64,000 nucleotides of DNA, taken from Circinella minor. Its lineage: Eukaryota; Mucoromycota; Mucoromycetes; Mucorales; Lichtheimiaceae. This document shows, one piece after another, positions 8,288 to 20,454 of the stretch. The stretch is from NCBI GenBank assembly GCA_016758965.1, contig JAEPRB010000064.1, positions 1 to 64,000 on the forward strand, written 5' to 3'. The notes below the pieces were generated by a model. That model was given only the letters and a program-made list of their open reading frames with translations, made no database searches and had not been told where the DNA came from. Within the stretch, counting starts at the first letter, position 1. The number at the start of each line of letters is the position of its first letter. A program made the position numbers and the translations under genes.

Positions 8288-10508
8288 TTTTTTTGAAGCA
8301 AATTAAATGAAGAAAAAAAATATAGTGAAGGAATTTTTTATTTTTTTATTTTTTTAGATTGAGTTCCGCCAGCATGATTTTTTTTAAATATAACCAAATT
8401 ATAAGGGCACCCCCCCCCCTCTTCCATATAAAAAAAAATCATACATGTGTACTTGCTAAAATAGGGCTGTTCTGTTACTACTGAATGACTAAAATTGTAG
8501 TAATTATGCAAATATCATTATAATTATACTTGTTGTTTTTTTTTATTTAATGATCAAATATCTTTCATATTAAATAGAAAATGCCTGTTAACAATTTTAT
8601 AAGAGGAGTTCTCTATCTTCTATGATTAACATCTTTATTTATCACCATTTATTTATTCACAAGTCGGATTGATAGCAATAAACAAAGAAGATCGCAGGTA
8701 TAATATTTCTTTAAATATATTTTTAAGCAGTTACTTTAGTATTTTTCTATCTCACAGATCAAAAACCCAATGATTTAATCGATAATTATCCCTTCCCACG
8801 ATTTGATATAAAAAAAATGTGGTAAATACATCATTAATACGCAATCTAGTTGTTTGAACATTTGTACGACCCAAATAAGAAGATAATAATAGTACATACA
8901 TTTTTGTTTTCATTATTTAATATTTACCAAATGATCTTGAACCAATAAATAGTTATTATTAATATTTTTAGTTTTCAGATTTGTCAACGTCAAATAAGCT
9001 TTTACGTAGGTGATACTATAGTATGACTGACTGCGTGGGAGAGACAACATGAGCAACAACAGTCTAACAACCCACCTTCTTTTCTATTCGTCTTTTAATA
9101 AAAGAAAAAAGAACATGTGAAATAAATTTCTTTAGTTTCCCAAAGTAAAACAATCGATATATTATATAATAGACTTACTGTATATCATTAAGAAATTAGA
9201 TATAATTCCCCGACATCCAACCCCCCCCCAAATAAAGTATATGGACGTACTATCAGCATATATGAGTACTGGTAAAAAAAAAGAATGTATTTTAAAAAGT
9301 AATATTAAGATTAAGAATAGAGTAATGAATAGACATGACGGTGGGAAGCATTAGATCATTAAGTAACTAACAGTCAATGACGAATCGAGAATGAAGGGCC
9401 CGTGCATTTGAGAAATTTGTTGTTACATGTGTAAACTGGTTACAGAATAAAACCAAAAAACCAAAAATGCCTTTTGTTGTCGGTAATAAATATAAGGCAA
9501 TAATTCCCAACTTGTCAATAAGAAGAAACGTGTGAGCTGAGGGGGGGAGTGGAGAGAAAGAAAAAAAAAAGGGGGGGGGCTGAAAAAAAATATTTTTAAA
9601 GATAAGCTAAGTTAAGCTAAGCATAACTTGATCCGTGAGAACTTAAAAAAAAGAAACTATTCTATTTTTATTTTTTTTATTTTAGAAAGCTAAATGGAAT
9701 ACAATTGAGATTTGATGATCTGCCTCTTAAAAAACAAGAACACTTAAAATATGGATGTGATTTGAAGTATTGGGGGAGGGAATAGAAAACAAACATTGTT
9801 GTTACGTAGCTTATTTTTACTGAGAAAATCGGGGTGGAATGTGGGGGGGGGGAAAGAAGATGTTTAAGCATGTATACTCGCGGAGAAAAAGATCAAAATG
9901 ATCTTTTGAATAGCTATTTTGAAAGAGAACAAAAAAAAAGTGAACGAGTGACAAAATATGAGGGAAAGCTGTGAGACCATGAAAAAACCCGAGGGAACTT
10001 TGATAATTATTTTTCTCTTTTCTCACACAGTAGTTTTTTTTTATGAAAAAGTAACGAAGGGAATTAGAGGAAGTGAAAAGATCGATAACGGAGAAGAGAT
10101 GGAATATACTCACCGATTATTCATAGATAAATATGTAAACTGACTTTTTTTTTACTCACTTTATATGCTGTTATTAAACTTTGCTCCTTTGTGGTTACTA
10201 GAAGAAAGAAGTCAGTATAGTAAAAAAGGATGACACTCACATAATAAACGTATTATACATTTACTGGTTTTCTTCTATTACCTTGCGTCCCCCCATTTTT
10301 CACTTTCGCCGAAGGTAATTTCCAAATTTGCGCATTGTGAATTAACACTTTCGCACACAGTATAATTTCAATTCCATGTTGTATATACTGTATCTGTCAC
10401 TATAAACTGACTGGCTATACTACCATGCATTCCTCCTGAAAGCATCTTCTCAGTTATATATATATCTCGTATACTCCACTACTGCATATAGATGAAAACA
10501 ATTTTGAG
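8288..10508. other. intergenic, AT-rich, nothing assigned
   Basis: This 2.2-kb stretch holds poly-A/T runs and short poly-G/C runs (for example near 8409, 9225, 9541-9580 and 9842). I see no coding pattern, RNA gene or mobile element in it. Confidence 0.6.
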
Positions 10509-10940
10509 ATGGAAGACGCTCAGTATAACCTTGCAACTCTGCTATTTAACAATGATGACTTCATCGATTCCGATGCGTAAAGAAGAAAAGAAGCATAAAA
10601 TATCAGATTAATATGTGAAAGAAGTAACCAGAACCGATGCTCCTTATCACATGGTAATAATGGAATTCGACATGGGAAATGGATAGTATACGCTCGCTTG
10701 TAATAATGACAGGAACTGCAAATGAAACTGAAAACGTAAGTGAGATCAGATCGTTCTATATTAAACTTCTACTGACGTTCAGTATTTATTTATATAGCAT
10801 GAAATACATGAAATATCTGAAATATTCAAATTCGATGATACAAGTAAAATTCAGACAAGTAATATACCACAAGATTTACATACATTATTTACAGGGAAAT
10901 GCAAATAGCCCATACAGCAAGTCATCAAGAAACAAATTAA
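10509..10940 (+). CDS. tentative four-exon small acidic protein
   Basis: This is a speculative model. Four exons, 10509-10576, 10632-10653, 10713-10735 and 10895-10940, have GT-AG borders (the third donor is GTAAGT, the last acceptor TTACAG) and keep one frame, giving about 52 aa. The first exon encodes an acidic, hydrophobic segment (LFNNDDFIDSD) after a TATA-rich upstream sequence. In an alternative reading, the last exon can be read in another frame as a basic peptide (SSRNKLRRSKERSLKTKG) ending at 10990. No family is recognised. It may be the 5' part of a longer gene that includes the homeodomain-like block just downstream, but no splice chain joins them convincingly. Confidence 0.25.
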
Positions 10941-11100
10941 GAAGGTCTAAAGAGAGAAGTTTAAAAACAAAGGGGTACGCTTCGTCTTAAGTATAATTGT
11001 CCTATCCAATAATAAGTTTGATTTCTATTACAGACAAATGTAGAAAATAAGATGATATATTTATTATAACACTTATTGACACTATCCAAAAATTGTACAG

Positions 11101-11337
11101 AAGCTGTACAAATTGTACTATATCAGTACATACTACACAAGAGTTCGATTTCAAACGTTTTTGAGAGGGTACCGAATAATTGCCTTGCCGACGAAAAACA
11201 ACCCGCGTATTATCGAATATGCAAAGAAAATAACGTCGAAGAACACCCGGGTTTGGATATTACATTCTAAATCTTTTTTTTTTAAAAAAAAACGCTGTCT
11301 TTTGGAGGAAGAGATATACTTTTGGTGTTTAGTTTAA
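11101..11337 (+). other. homeodomain-like degenerate block
   Basis: After a TTGTACAG acceptor-like site, a frame reads FQTFLRGYRIIALPTKNN and then a helix ending in TSKNTRVWILHSK. Without any gap this fits homeodomain numbering: an aromatic at 16, Tyr at 20, Pro at 26, Ile at 34 and 40, and Val-Trp at 47-48. However, the DNA-contacting Asn51 is His and the N-terminal basic arm is missing. It could be a decayed homeobox exon, a very divergent one, or chance. Confidence 0.2.
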
Positions 11338-11696
11338 TCTATATTATTATCCATAGAAAAAATCAAAATTTTAAGAATACGTAATAATAACTAAAACGCA
11401 AATGTGAAAATATATTACAATGTGATATGTAAATTCATGATGGGCAAATTTGGGAAATTACCTTCCACGAAAGTAATTTTTTTTTGGGGGGGGGGGAGTA
11501 CTCGAAGTAGTAGGAAAAAAAGCCAATACCAAGGGTTGTCGATGAACCTGAACACAAAATTTGCAAATCTGGTAGCTCGCATTATAAAAAAAAACTATTT
11601 AAACTTGTAAGGGGGTATTATGTGATGGCTTAATTTTTTTTTCTTCTTTCTTTTCCTCCTTTTCTTATATATTCTTTTATTAATAAAAAACAAATA
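11338..11696. other. upstream region of the lectin-domain gene
   Basis: This is AT-rich sequence with a G9 run near 11487 and a pyrimidine-rich stretch just before the ATG at 11697, a common 5'-leader style in this window. No other feature is seen. Confidence 0.4.
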
Positions 11697-13178
11697 ATGT
11701 CAGAAAATACAGAAGAGAAACCAGTAAAATGGTTTTATATCAAGTCAGCATCTTCAGATACTGTTATTTCGGCTACAGGATCCTTAGAAGAACCTTTAAT
11801 GCGTTCACAGGTTAACGTATGTAATCCACGTTTTATTGACGAAGAAAGATGGAGCTGGGATGGACAACATTTAGTAAACCAGGCAACAAATCTTGTACTT
11901 GATATTCGAAAAGGTAAAAAAAAAAGAATTATTTTTTTTACTATCTAATATATGTATATTATATATTATATATGATATTTAAATAGTATTTATTATTCTT
12001 ATAATTTAACCCTTTTATTAATGTCTATAAATATATATTTAGGTCGATTACGTTTGATTGAAGACACAGATATTTGTATATACTCAAAAAAACCAGAAGA
12101 TGAAGCACATAACCAACGCTGGACTGTTCAACAAGATGACCAAACAATTCCAACTTACTATATTTGCTCTCAATCAAACTCAGGTTGGGTGCTTGATATT
12201 CGTACCGATCATCAATCAGGAAATCGCAAACTCATTTTGTCACCTCATCAAACAATTGACAAAGAGAATCAGTTATGGATTTTTATTCCAGCGACAGAAG
12301 TTGAAGAGAGTAGCAATTATAGTGTTAGTGAAAAAGAAACAACCAATATTGAAGGAAATGTTGACGCGTCGACAAGCCCTAATATTGGTACACTAGTCAT
12401 ACGGACTTTTGGTGACACTCCTCATATTACTACTGAAGGATACCATTTCGGTCAATCCAGTAGTTCCGGAGTTTCATTATCCAGGACTTTGTCTCAAACA
12501 AGTACATCAAGTAGTATTAGTGATGAAGTTTTCCCAGTATATGGCCTAACACCTGCGAAACGAGGATCACAAAGTTCAGTTACACCAGGTCTTACACTCA
12601 ATGCTTTCAAAGAATGTCATCAACTTGTATATCTTGAACGTAATCCTCATTTAAGGTAAAACGAAACAAAAAAAAAAGTATGGCTAGAAACGCGTTCTTT
12701 TTTTTTTCTCTTTGTGCAACTTGCAAGTTGGAAGGAATACGCGTTACTTTTTTTCCATAATTTCTAGTACTTAAATAATACATATATAAATTATATTTTA
12801 GTGATAAAACAATTGCAATGGCAGCAGCATATCATGTATGGCAATTAATAAAAGAACAAGAAGCAGCGCGTTTAACTCAATTATCTGGAACAACAGTCGT
12901 AAATGAAGAAGAGAAAGCAGCCGAGAAAACCCGCGCACGGTTGCAGTCCATGGCACAAGATGAGGTACGACCTAACACCAGTTGTCATCTGCTTATTCTC
13001 ACCTGTACTCCCTTTAACAAACTGAACTTATTTTTTTTCATCTTTATTATTATTATTATTATAGGCATCCAAGATTTTTGACCAAAGTGATCAGCTGAAT
13101 AATCACAAGGAAACTGCTCTTGCACTATCTAAGCGCCTGATTATCAATTTATCAATAATGACACCACAATCCCCATGA
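11697..13178 (+). CDS. ricin-B-type beta-trefoil domain protein
   Basis: Four exons (11697-11913, 12043-12655, 12802-12964, 13065-13178) join in phase to give 368 aa. Residues about 8-155 show beta-trefoil signatures with the QxW-type motifs EERWSWDG, HNQRWTVQ and ENQLWIF and the paired NLVLDIRKG and GWVLDIRTD strands, typical of ricin-B carbohydrate-binding folds. The middle (about 160-270) is Ser/Thr-rich and probably disordered. The C-terminal part, after about 275, is helical and charged (AAAYHVWQLIKEQEAARL). No signal peptide or membrane segment is visible, so an intracellular role is likely. Similar fungal proteins are mostly uncharacterised; the carbohydrate ligand is unknown. Nothing in the sequence indicates a catalytic or toxic domain. 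Confidence 0.8.
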
Positions 13179-15322
13179 AATCTCATTTCTGGTAGTAAAA
13201 ATCATTTTCTGCTCTTCCAAAATAGTTTGTTTTAATATTCCCAATATTTTCTCTTTAAATCCTTTGTATGTAAACCTCCTCCTTCTTCTTCTTCAAAAAC
13301 CTAACCCATATTTCCTCTTTGAGCGTCAATTTTATTTATTTTTCCCTATTAACTAATGTAATATTTTTTAAGCTTTTTTTTTTCTTTTTATTCTTTGTTA
13401 TGTTTTTTTTTATACTACGTAACTATTAGGAATTCTTTTTTTTTTAAAAAAAAAACAAAACAAATACCATTATTAGAGTTTGGGAACCAAGAATTTATAT
13501 CCCCCCCCTCTGCTCTTTTTTTATTATCTCCAAGCTTAGGACATTTCCATAATGTATACTATTTTTGTATACAATTTAGGTATAATTTATCTTCACCTAT
13601 TGGTATTTTTGTAAACAGTACAGTTTGTAGTATATATATATATTCTTATGATTCCTTGGGTACACACAACAATTATGATTTCTTTTTTGTATGCTTTATT
13701 ATTCTTTTAAACGTTTTGTTTCTTATATTCCATGTAAATCTTTTTTCTATTATACAGTATATATAAATAAATATATATATACGTAACCAGTGTACTTATT
13801 ATTATAAACTATTTCTCATACTAGTATTCAATAACTTGTTTTCAACTTTTTTTCGAGAACTTTACCCCTTTTTTTTTTATAGTCTAGTTCTAATTTTTTT
13901 TTGTTGTACATTAAGTATACTATATGTATTTAATATACCTCTCATACTTATAATTTGTGTCTATTATTATTAAACCCATTTATATATATATATCTGATAC
14001 ATAATTATTGTGTGGGTACTTTCCTGATAAAGAAATTGTTATGTGGAGAGAAAGAGACAAGGATCTTACCTTGCTGACTTTAGAAATACTATAACTGCAT
14101 AATAAATAACCTTCAAGTTATATCTTCAAGTTTCCTACATATGTTGACCCCTTCTTTATTATTATTCCATCATTCTCACTTTTTTTTTCGCCTCTGATTC
14201 CCAACTGCTGATATGATATACAATAATTTTTAATAAAAAATAGGTTCTTGAACGGTATATAATACAATTACTGTACGAGGAGAATGTATACATACGTATC
14301 TTGAAATTTATCAATAATATAGGGTTTCTTATCGTTTATATTCTTATATGTAAATAACCTAATTTACTAATGATCTCGTTTAGTACGTATTCCTCTCATG
14401 TACATGTTAATAAAAATTATCTAGAACAAGAAAAAGCATCCGGTCTAAATGACTATTAAAATTTACACTAGGTATATGCATTATATTCAAGTTTTCTAAA
14501 GTTAAATTTATCACCTTATTTAGGAATGGATAGCTAAAGTTGGCCTGGTATGAATACATTTTTTGTTCCGTGGGTTGTCAAATTATTGTATAATCAAATA
14601 AAATAACCAACATTTGATTTCATGCTACCAAATGACTGTTAGATCATACGCTATATACGTATGAAATTTTCTCTCAACCGCCATGTTAAAAAAAGATGGA
14701 CTGGTTAAAAACGAATACAAATTTTGTACAAGTAAAAGGCTTTGTTGCTCTAAATAGTAAATTTATCAGACTTTCGACAGAGAATGTTTTTCTTCTACAT
14801 ATTATACACTAATATCATACCTTAATTAATAAAATTTACCAATAATGAGACTTTACTTACCATCCAACTCAAATGGTTCGCATAAAGATATTAAAATATT
14901 CTTTGTACTTTATCCATTTAATATATTGTAATTAGATACACAACAATATATAATCACTAATATCCCCATTCTTCTTTATAACTGTAAACGAATTAGTGTC
15001 ACATAAGTTTTTTTTAACAGATATTTAATGAATGAATATACAAAAACAGTAACAGATCCGTTCATCCTAATACAACAAAATTTCCGGATTTACAAATATG
15101 GTGAATATACCGAATCATCCATTTATTATTATTATGTTTTTTTTTCTAATATTGAAATTAATAAAATATTGTTGTGTTGCGTATGAAAGAAGAGAAGAAG
15201 ACCATGGGGGTGTGTGTATTGGTAAAATATTTATATGAAATTGATGAGGATGACTATATATATATATTTTATGTTTATCAAATGTTTTTTTTTAAAAAAT
15301 CAAAATGTAAGAGTACTTTTGT
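13179..15322. other. intergenic, nothing assigned
   Basis: This is 2.1 kb of AT-rich sequence with poly-T and (TA)n tracts between convergent genes. No coding pattern, RNA gene or transposon signature was seen. Confidence 0.6.
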
Positions 15323-15459
15323 TTATTGTGGTGTTGAGGATGATTCAAATCGTTTGGCAGCTTCCTTCATCCATGGTTTTGGTGCTTGAGGAACAAGATT
15401 TGCCTAATAAACAAGAATAACGCTGAGTTATTAAAAAGCAAACAATAATAATCACATAA

Positions 15460-15491
<32 letters not shown>

Positions 15492-15810
15492 AAACCATAT
15501 TCATTTCTTTTCTAATTCTTATAATCCATTATATGTCTAATTTTTAGTTTCATTTTAATTATTTTTTTTTTACCTTGACAAGAAGCTTTTCTACAGTTTC
15601 ACTTGGTTGAGCACCAACAGTTAACCAATATTTTACACGATCAAAGTTGAGATTGACTAATTTGTTGCCTGCTTCGTCTGGAATAGGATTATAAGTACCG
15701 ACTTTTTCAATGGGTTTACTGTTACGTGCTGTACGAGCATTAGCAACGACAATGTGATAATATGGAAGATTTCGTCGACCGAAACGGGCAAGGCGCATGC
15801 GAACGACCAT
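15323..15810 (-). CDS. MRPS16: mitochondrial small-subunit ribosomal protein bS16m
   Basis: Two exons (15810-15574 and 15403-15323) give 105 aa. The protein has the conserved S16 sequence: [20 protein letters not shown] at the start, [14 protein letters not shown], and [19 protein letters not shown], ending with the second-exon part [13 protein letters not shown]16 is an early 16S/mito-rRNA binding protein of the small subunit. As a nuclear gene with no bacterial neighbours this is the mitochondrial version, acting in the matrix; such S16 homologues often lack a cleavable presequence, as here. The intron (15404-15573) carries a (CA)n microsatellite. Length and motif order match the family closely, so confidence is high. 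Confidence 0.95.
15459..15486. repeat. (CA)n microsatellite in the MRPS16 intron
   Basis: This is a pure CA dinucleotide run of about 14 units within the single intron of the bS16m gene. Confidence 0.9.
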
Positions 15811-16320
15811 AGTGATATGTTATGTGTATATGAAATGTAAAGTGTTGACTTATTTTAAAAGGCGTTAAGTATTTCCAACCATGGTTATTTAGGAAACCCC
15901 GATTTTGACTGGTGGCTGGTGCCTGACATAGTTCCGATTGAGATGATTCCTTGTAAATCCAAAGTGTGTACTGAGAATTACTGTATTTTATTATGCAGAA
16001 AACGATACTTTTTATTAGCCAGATAAAAAAAAAAGGTTGTATTATTAACTAACTATAGAAATAATGAGAAAGATAACTAGAATAATGTTATCTATATATT
16101 AATTCCAAAGTTTACTTTGAACAACCATACAAAACTATTATTTTTTGTGGTGATTATATATATATATATGGATGGATCATGTCTATTGTCCCAATCCAAA
16201 TACAAATAAGGTATCATATAAAACTTTTTGTTCCGAAAAGTATGATCATTAATTATCTTTTATATATAAAAATAAATAAAATTACGAGTTCATTTAGTAA
16301 TTTGATAAACTATACGACTA
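15811..16320. other. upstream region of MRPS16
   Basis: AT-rich spacer, about 510 bp, containing a (TA)n run near 16155. It separates the bS16m start from the stop of the HMG-box gene on the same strand. No distinct promoter motif was recognised. Confidence 0.4.
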
Positions 16321-17594
16321 TTACTTTTTAAATATCTGAAACTCACTTGTAGAATGCATAGATAATCTATATTCTGTTAAACGTCTTCTCGATTCACGTT
16401 TATATTGTTCTTTGATAGTGTCTGGAGTTACTTGCCATTCCCATCCTATTAATTGAATTATATCTTTTGATGATTTATTTGGAAACTTTTGTAAATATAA
16501 TGGCTTTTTTTCTTCAACAAATAACATGAAATTTAATTGTGGTCGCTTTCTTTGTTTTGGTACAACATCTTTTAATGCTTGGGCTCGACGTTGTATATTC
16601 TCTTTCTCTTCCTACTCCAATAAATCATGTCAATAAAACAAATTACAAATAGTCCATTATCATCCCAAAAATTACCTTTCCCAGATTTCGATATATCATA
16701 GCCACTTTTTTCATTGTATCTTGTGGACTCATCGTTGGATTTTTCTTTTTTATTTGAATTGATTGTTCTTTGTAAAATAATGCAAATACACTGTATTGTT
16801 TCTTCACCGTCTTTTTCTTTTTTTGTTGATCTAATCGTCGTTTCGTAGCATTTCTTTGTACTTCATCACATAACTTTTCTTTCTCATCCTAAATATAAGA
16901 TATAAATATATCAATGATATGACCCATTAACTTTATAAATTTCGTTCTTATTACCATTGACATATTTCGATATGCTTCTCCTACACGTTTGAGAATTTCT
17001 TTTGTTTGTAAAAGTTTATTCGCCTTTATTATTTTTGACATATGCCTTTTCCGGAATAAATTGTATACCCCTCCATTCTCCTTGACAACATTATTCTGTG
17101 TCTTTTTTTTTTTTTACAAGTCAGTTGAATTGTGTTTGTCATTATCCATTACTGTTGCTATTTTATTTATCTTATTAAAAGCTTACCCATTCTCTTCTCT
17201 TTTGTAATCTTTCTTTTGATCTTATTAATTCCTCATATTGACTCTGAAGTTTATCTCGCTCTTCCTATAAATTAATAAATTGAATTTCCATTATATAATA
17301 AGTAGTTATCGATGATCTTATAGTTAATATTATATAGAGATATTATGTTATTCTCTTCATACGCTCAATCTTTTATATACATGTATTACATCTTACCTGA
17401 TCAAGATCTAAATAGGCAGCAGATATTTTTTGAACAAGTTCACGTTTTGTCAACTCAGGATGCGCATTAAGGAATTGTTGACGATATAATTTTTTAAATA
17501 GTAAATATGAGTTAGGATTTTTCTTTTGTCGTTGGTTGTCTGAATTAATGTCATATGGATCACTATCATGGATTAACTTTGGACTTGGAATCAT
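16321..17594 (-). CDS. protein with four tandem HMG-box-like repeats
   Basis: Five exons (17594-17397, 17264-17187, 17095-16955, 16888-16676, 16611-16321), all joined in phase 0, give 306 aa. Four HMG-box-like units follow one another: residues about 26-88 (NSYLLFKKLYRQQF), 100-160 (GVYNLFRKRHMSK), 168-232 (YSVFALFYKEQSI) and 235-297 (LNFMLFVEEKKPLY ... GWEWQVTPDTIKEQY). Introns 1, 3 and 4 cut units 1-3 at the same place, between helix 2 and helix 3, as in AYLDLDQ|EERDKL, AYRNMSM|DEKEKL and IYRNLGK|EEKENI. This points to internal duplication. HMG boxes bend DNA; a nuclear or mitochondrial-nucleoid role is possible. I know no named fungal family with this layout. Confidence 0.75.
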
Positions 17595-18269
17595 GGTCTG
17601 TATTTATTGTTATTTGTTTAAAGTAAAAAAGAAAAGATTATAAGCGGTTTGTGAAAAAAAAAATATGCATAAAATATATCTACTACTAAAATAAATGCTC
17701 ACTGTATAAAAATACATACAGAAGCTTGTATTTTAAATGTGGTGATTCATATTTTGGAATTCTTTCCTATTCATACCGACCAATCAACATTCAGTAAACA
17801 GATAGATTGAGTGAAGATGTTAAAGTACTCTTTGTGCGGAATGTTACTCCTCTTTATTATTATTATTTCTTTTTTCTTTTGTTAATAAAGTATAAGGGCC
17901 TTATAATCATGTTTGGTGCTTGTTTATCCATTTCCAAAGTGTGAAAAAAGTCATTTCTTTTTTCACTAGAAAAATAAATACATTATTAAGTAAAACCTTA
18001 ATAAGAAATCTATCATACGTGATACATTGTTTTTTTTTATCATTTGTTAAAGCTTGTTTTTTGGTGATGGATATATATACTATTCATTTTTATTTATGTG
18101 CAGTGTAGAGTGATAAAAGCAATCAATGACTGCAATGTATAAAAGGATATGTATTGGATTGAGGGGAATAAATTGATACAATAATATTGACTACACTAAT
18201 TTGTTACTTTTTTTACTGTGTCTGCATTACATGTTTTCATTATTGGGTAAACAGAACTATTATATATGT
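17595..18269. other. intergenic, nothing assigned
   Basis: This is AT-rich sequence upstream of the HMG-box gene and downstream of the next minus-strand gene. No feature was recognised. Confidence 0.5.
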
Positions 18270-19907
18270 TCAATACATTTGTTCGTATTTTATCAAAGAG
18301 TGCTGAAAATGAAGTAGTGCTATCCAATTACTTTTGTTGTCTTCAGGAACACATATTCGAATTTTCTTCTTGCTTGACACGGCAGCTCTTAAAAATGCTC
18401 TCGCAGCATTATTGCTTATAAGGGAACTGTCTTTAATAATGTAATCGCGAGCTGCACAATACTTTTTAAATAAATGACGAATAATATTGGGTATTGTTGA
18501 TAGTACCTTGAGAATATCAGGATGGATCACCAGTTGACGAGTCGTTTTATCGGGTAATTGTGAAAGTTTTTGAATACTTTGAAGAGTACAATGCCAAGGA
18601 GTAGAAAAATTGTGTGTCATATAAACTAAAGAATAAATTTGTTGACAAGTAATTGCAAGTTCTAATCTATCTCTCCAACAATCTAAGCGCTTGAGAATTT
18701 CTTGAAGTGCATCGAAAAACTCCAACGATTTGAGTGTGACGTGACTAATCCCAATGACAAAACGCGATTCATTTTGTGTTGCGGAAGGTACTGAATCGAT
18801 AACAATATCTGGTATGGTGCATTTCACTTGTAATCGCCAATAATTTCCACTGATTTCTGGAAGCTTCAGCTTTACACTAAATCAATATTTTATAAATCCA
18901 CACTTTAAGTATTATTTTTAAGCTTGTTATAAACAGTTATTAAAGTTTAGAAAGTTGTAAAAAAAGTTGAAGCTTGCCAAAGTTGGTCGGTTATAGCCTA
19001 TTTCTGACCATTTTGGCTGGGCAAGAGACAAAATTGAAAGATGAAAACTACATATCGGAGCTCTTAAGCATAGGTGGAGCAAATCACGTGATACAAGTAG
19101 TAGGTGAAAATATTAGAATGAGCTGTAACACAACAGTATTGCAATATTGGAATCTAAGGCCATAATATAAAGATAAGAGACTATAGAAAAAACTTTTAGT
19201 CTACCAAAAATATACATATATTTGATAACGTTTACTGCATTTAATATTAATGCTCAAACAAATTGACTGTACTATATTCCTCATATGTATAAGCTTCATA
19301 TAAAAATATTACAGTAGTGTGATGTAGTTATTTTTGCTATTAATTAAAAAGAATGAGAAAATCGAGAGTTCTAAGTTCTAAGTGCTACGTAATATTAATT
19401 GCAGAATTGATTCTGCAAATAATTAAATACTAAAGCCAATGTAATACTAAGTGCATTGATAAGTTTCTTGATTTTGGTTTATGCAAAAGCAAAACACAAG
19501 AAAAAAATGTAAAATAGGAGCGAGGGAGTCAGTTTTAAGTTTTAAGCTATGATATAAGACTATTGAGTAATGTAATGTATCTATCTGCTTAAATTTATAA
19601 ATACATATTAGTGCTTTATCAGAACATAATCATACCATAAGCCTACAAAAGAAGTAGTAAAACTTATTAAAAGTTTTAGTATAGAACACTTAACTTTATG
19701 ATGGCACAAAAACAACTATATGTTAAAGGTAATAACTGTAACACAAATCACCAAATAAAGAAGCGGATTTTAAAATTAAAAAATTGAAATAAAATAAATT
19801 ATTGGCGATTACAAGTGAAATGCACCATATTGCTGTTGCTGTAGTTGTAGTTGTAGTTGTAGTTGTATCTGTTGCGTTATAAGTGTTGGTGCTGGATATT
19901 GCTGTAG
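18270..19907 (-). CDS. unrecognised gene, Gln-rich exon plus helical C-terminal exon
   Basis: The last exon (18876-18270) encodes about 201 residues. They include KLPEISGNYWRLQVKCTI, DALQEILKRLDCWRDRLEL and RAFLRAAVSSKKKIRI, a helical, folded-looking protein that ends at a TAA. A separate minus-strand block (19907-19813) encodes repeated Gln-Leu (QLQLQLQLQQQQYGAF). It ends at a GTAATC donor whose phase exactly fits the last exon's TTTAG acceptor, which would leave a 936-bp intron, long for this genome. A Gln-rich region followed by a helical domain is common in transcription coactivators such as Mediator subunits, but I could not place it in a family. Linking of the two exons and the upstream start remain unproven. 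Confidence 0.45.
18813..19829. repeat. 34-bp exact inverted repeat, 1 kb apart
   Basis: Positions 18813-18846 and 19796-19829 are perfect reverse complements. The first copy is in coding sequence of the last exon; the second spans the donor site of the Gln-rich exon. Flanks on both sides are unrelated. Confidence 0.9.
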
Positions 19908-20049
19908 CTGTAGTTGGTTTCATGCTGGGGAATGTGTATAAAGAGAACAAGCGGGAAAAACTGGAAGACTTTTCTCAACAAAAAAAGTTATAAGTAATAA
20001 TAACAATAAGAGGTTTTTATTTTATCATTCAAACAAATAAATAGGCTGT

Positions 20050-20132
20050 CTGGCCCGGGTACCATAAATGGGGCCAACAAATTTAATTATTTTAAAAATT
20101 GACCGAAGCGAAGCTGAGGCCAATTTTTAAAG
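20050..20132. repeat. two adjacent hairpins, MITE-like remnant
   Basis: TGGCCC near 20050 pairs with GGGGCCA near 20075, enclosing a GGGTACC site. Directly after, TTTAAAAATTG (about 20091-20101) pairs with CAATTTTTAAA (about 20121-20131) around a GC-rich loop. The block is GC-richer than its surroundings and lies in a gene-free stretch. It looks like the remains of a small inverted-repeat element, but no target-site duplication was identified. Confidence 0.4.
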
Positions 20133-20304
20133 ACTTATTATATTAAAGCTCTTCTATTATGTAACTATATGACTTTTTTATTGAAAAAGAAGTGATATAT
20201 ATAATATATGATAAAAATACGTAATAATAATAATTGTATGTAATATCAATGGTTGTATAGTATAAGTTTATATGTATCGGTTTGTTCATTTTGGAAAATT
20301 AGAT

Positions 20305-20454
20305 TCATTGATTGTTATTATTTAAAAGCGGTGCTGTTCTGCAGATACAAGTATTACTATGACGTATCTTACAATGTCTCACACCTTGTGGTGCATGTAA
20401 ACCATCGAAGGTACTAGTACTTGAAGAAGGAGCAGCGTATGTAAAAGGAAATGG
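20305..20454 (-). other. coding-like minus-strand fragment
   Basis: A 50-codon frame reads a Ser/Thr-rich start and then DGLHAPQGVRHCKIRHSNTC with several Cys and His residues, ending at TGA. No acceptor site or start fits, so it is either a terminal exon or a relic. The protein family is not recognised. Confidence 0.25.

Noticed and set aside
13179..15322. CRISPR-like or satellite array in the AT-rich spacer
   Set aside because: Only irregular poly-T and TA runs are present, with no regularly spaced repeat. CRISPR is also not expected in a eukaryote.
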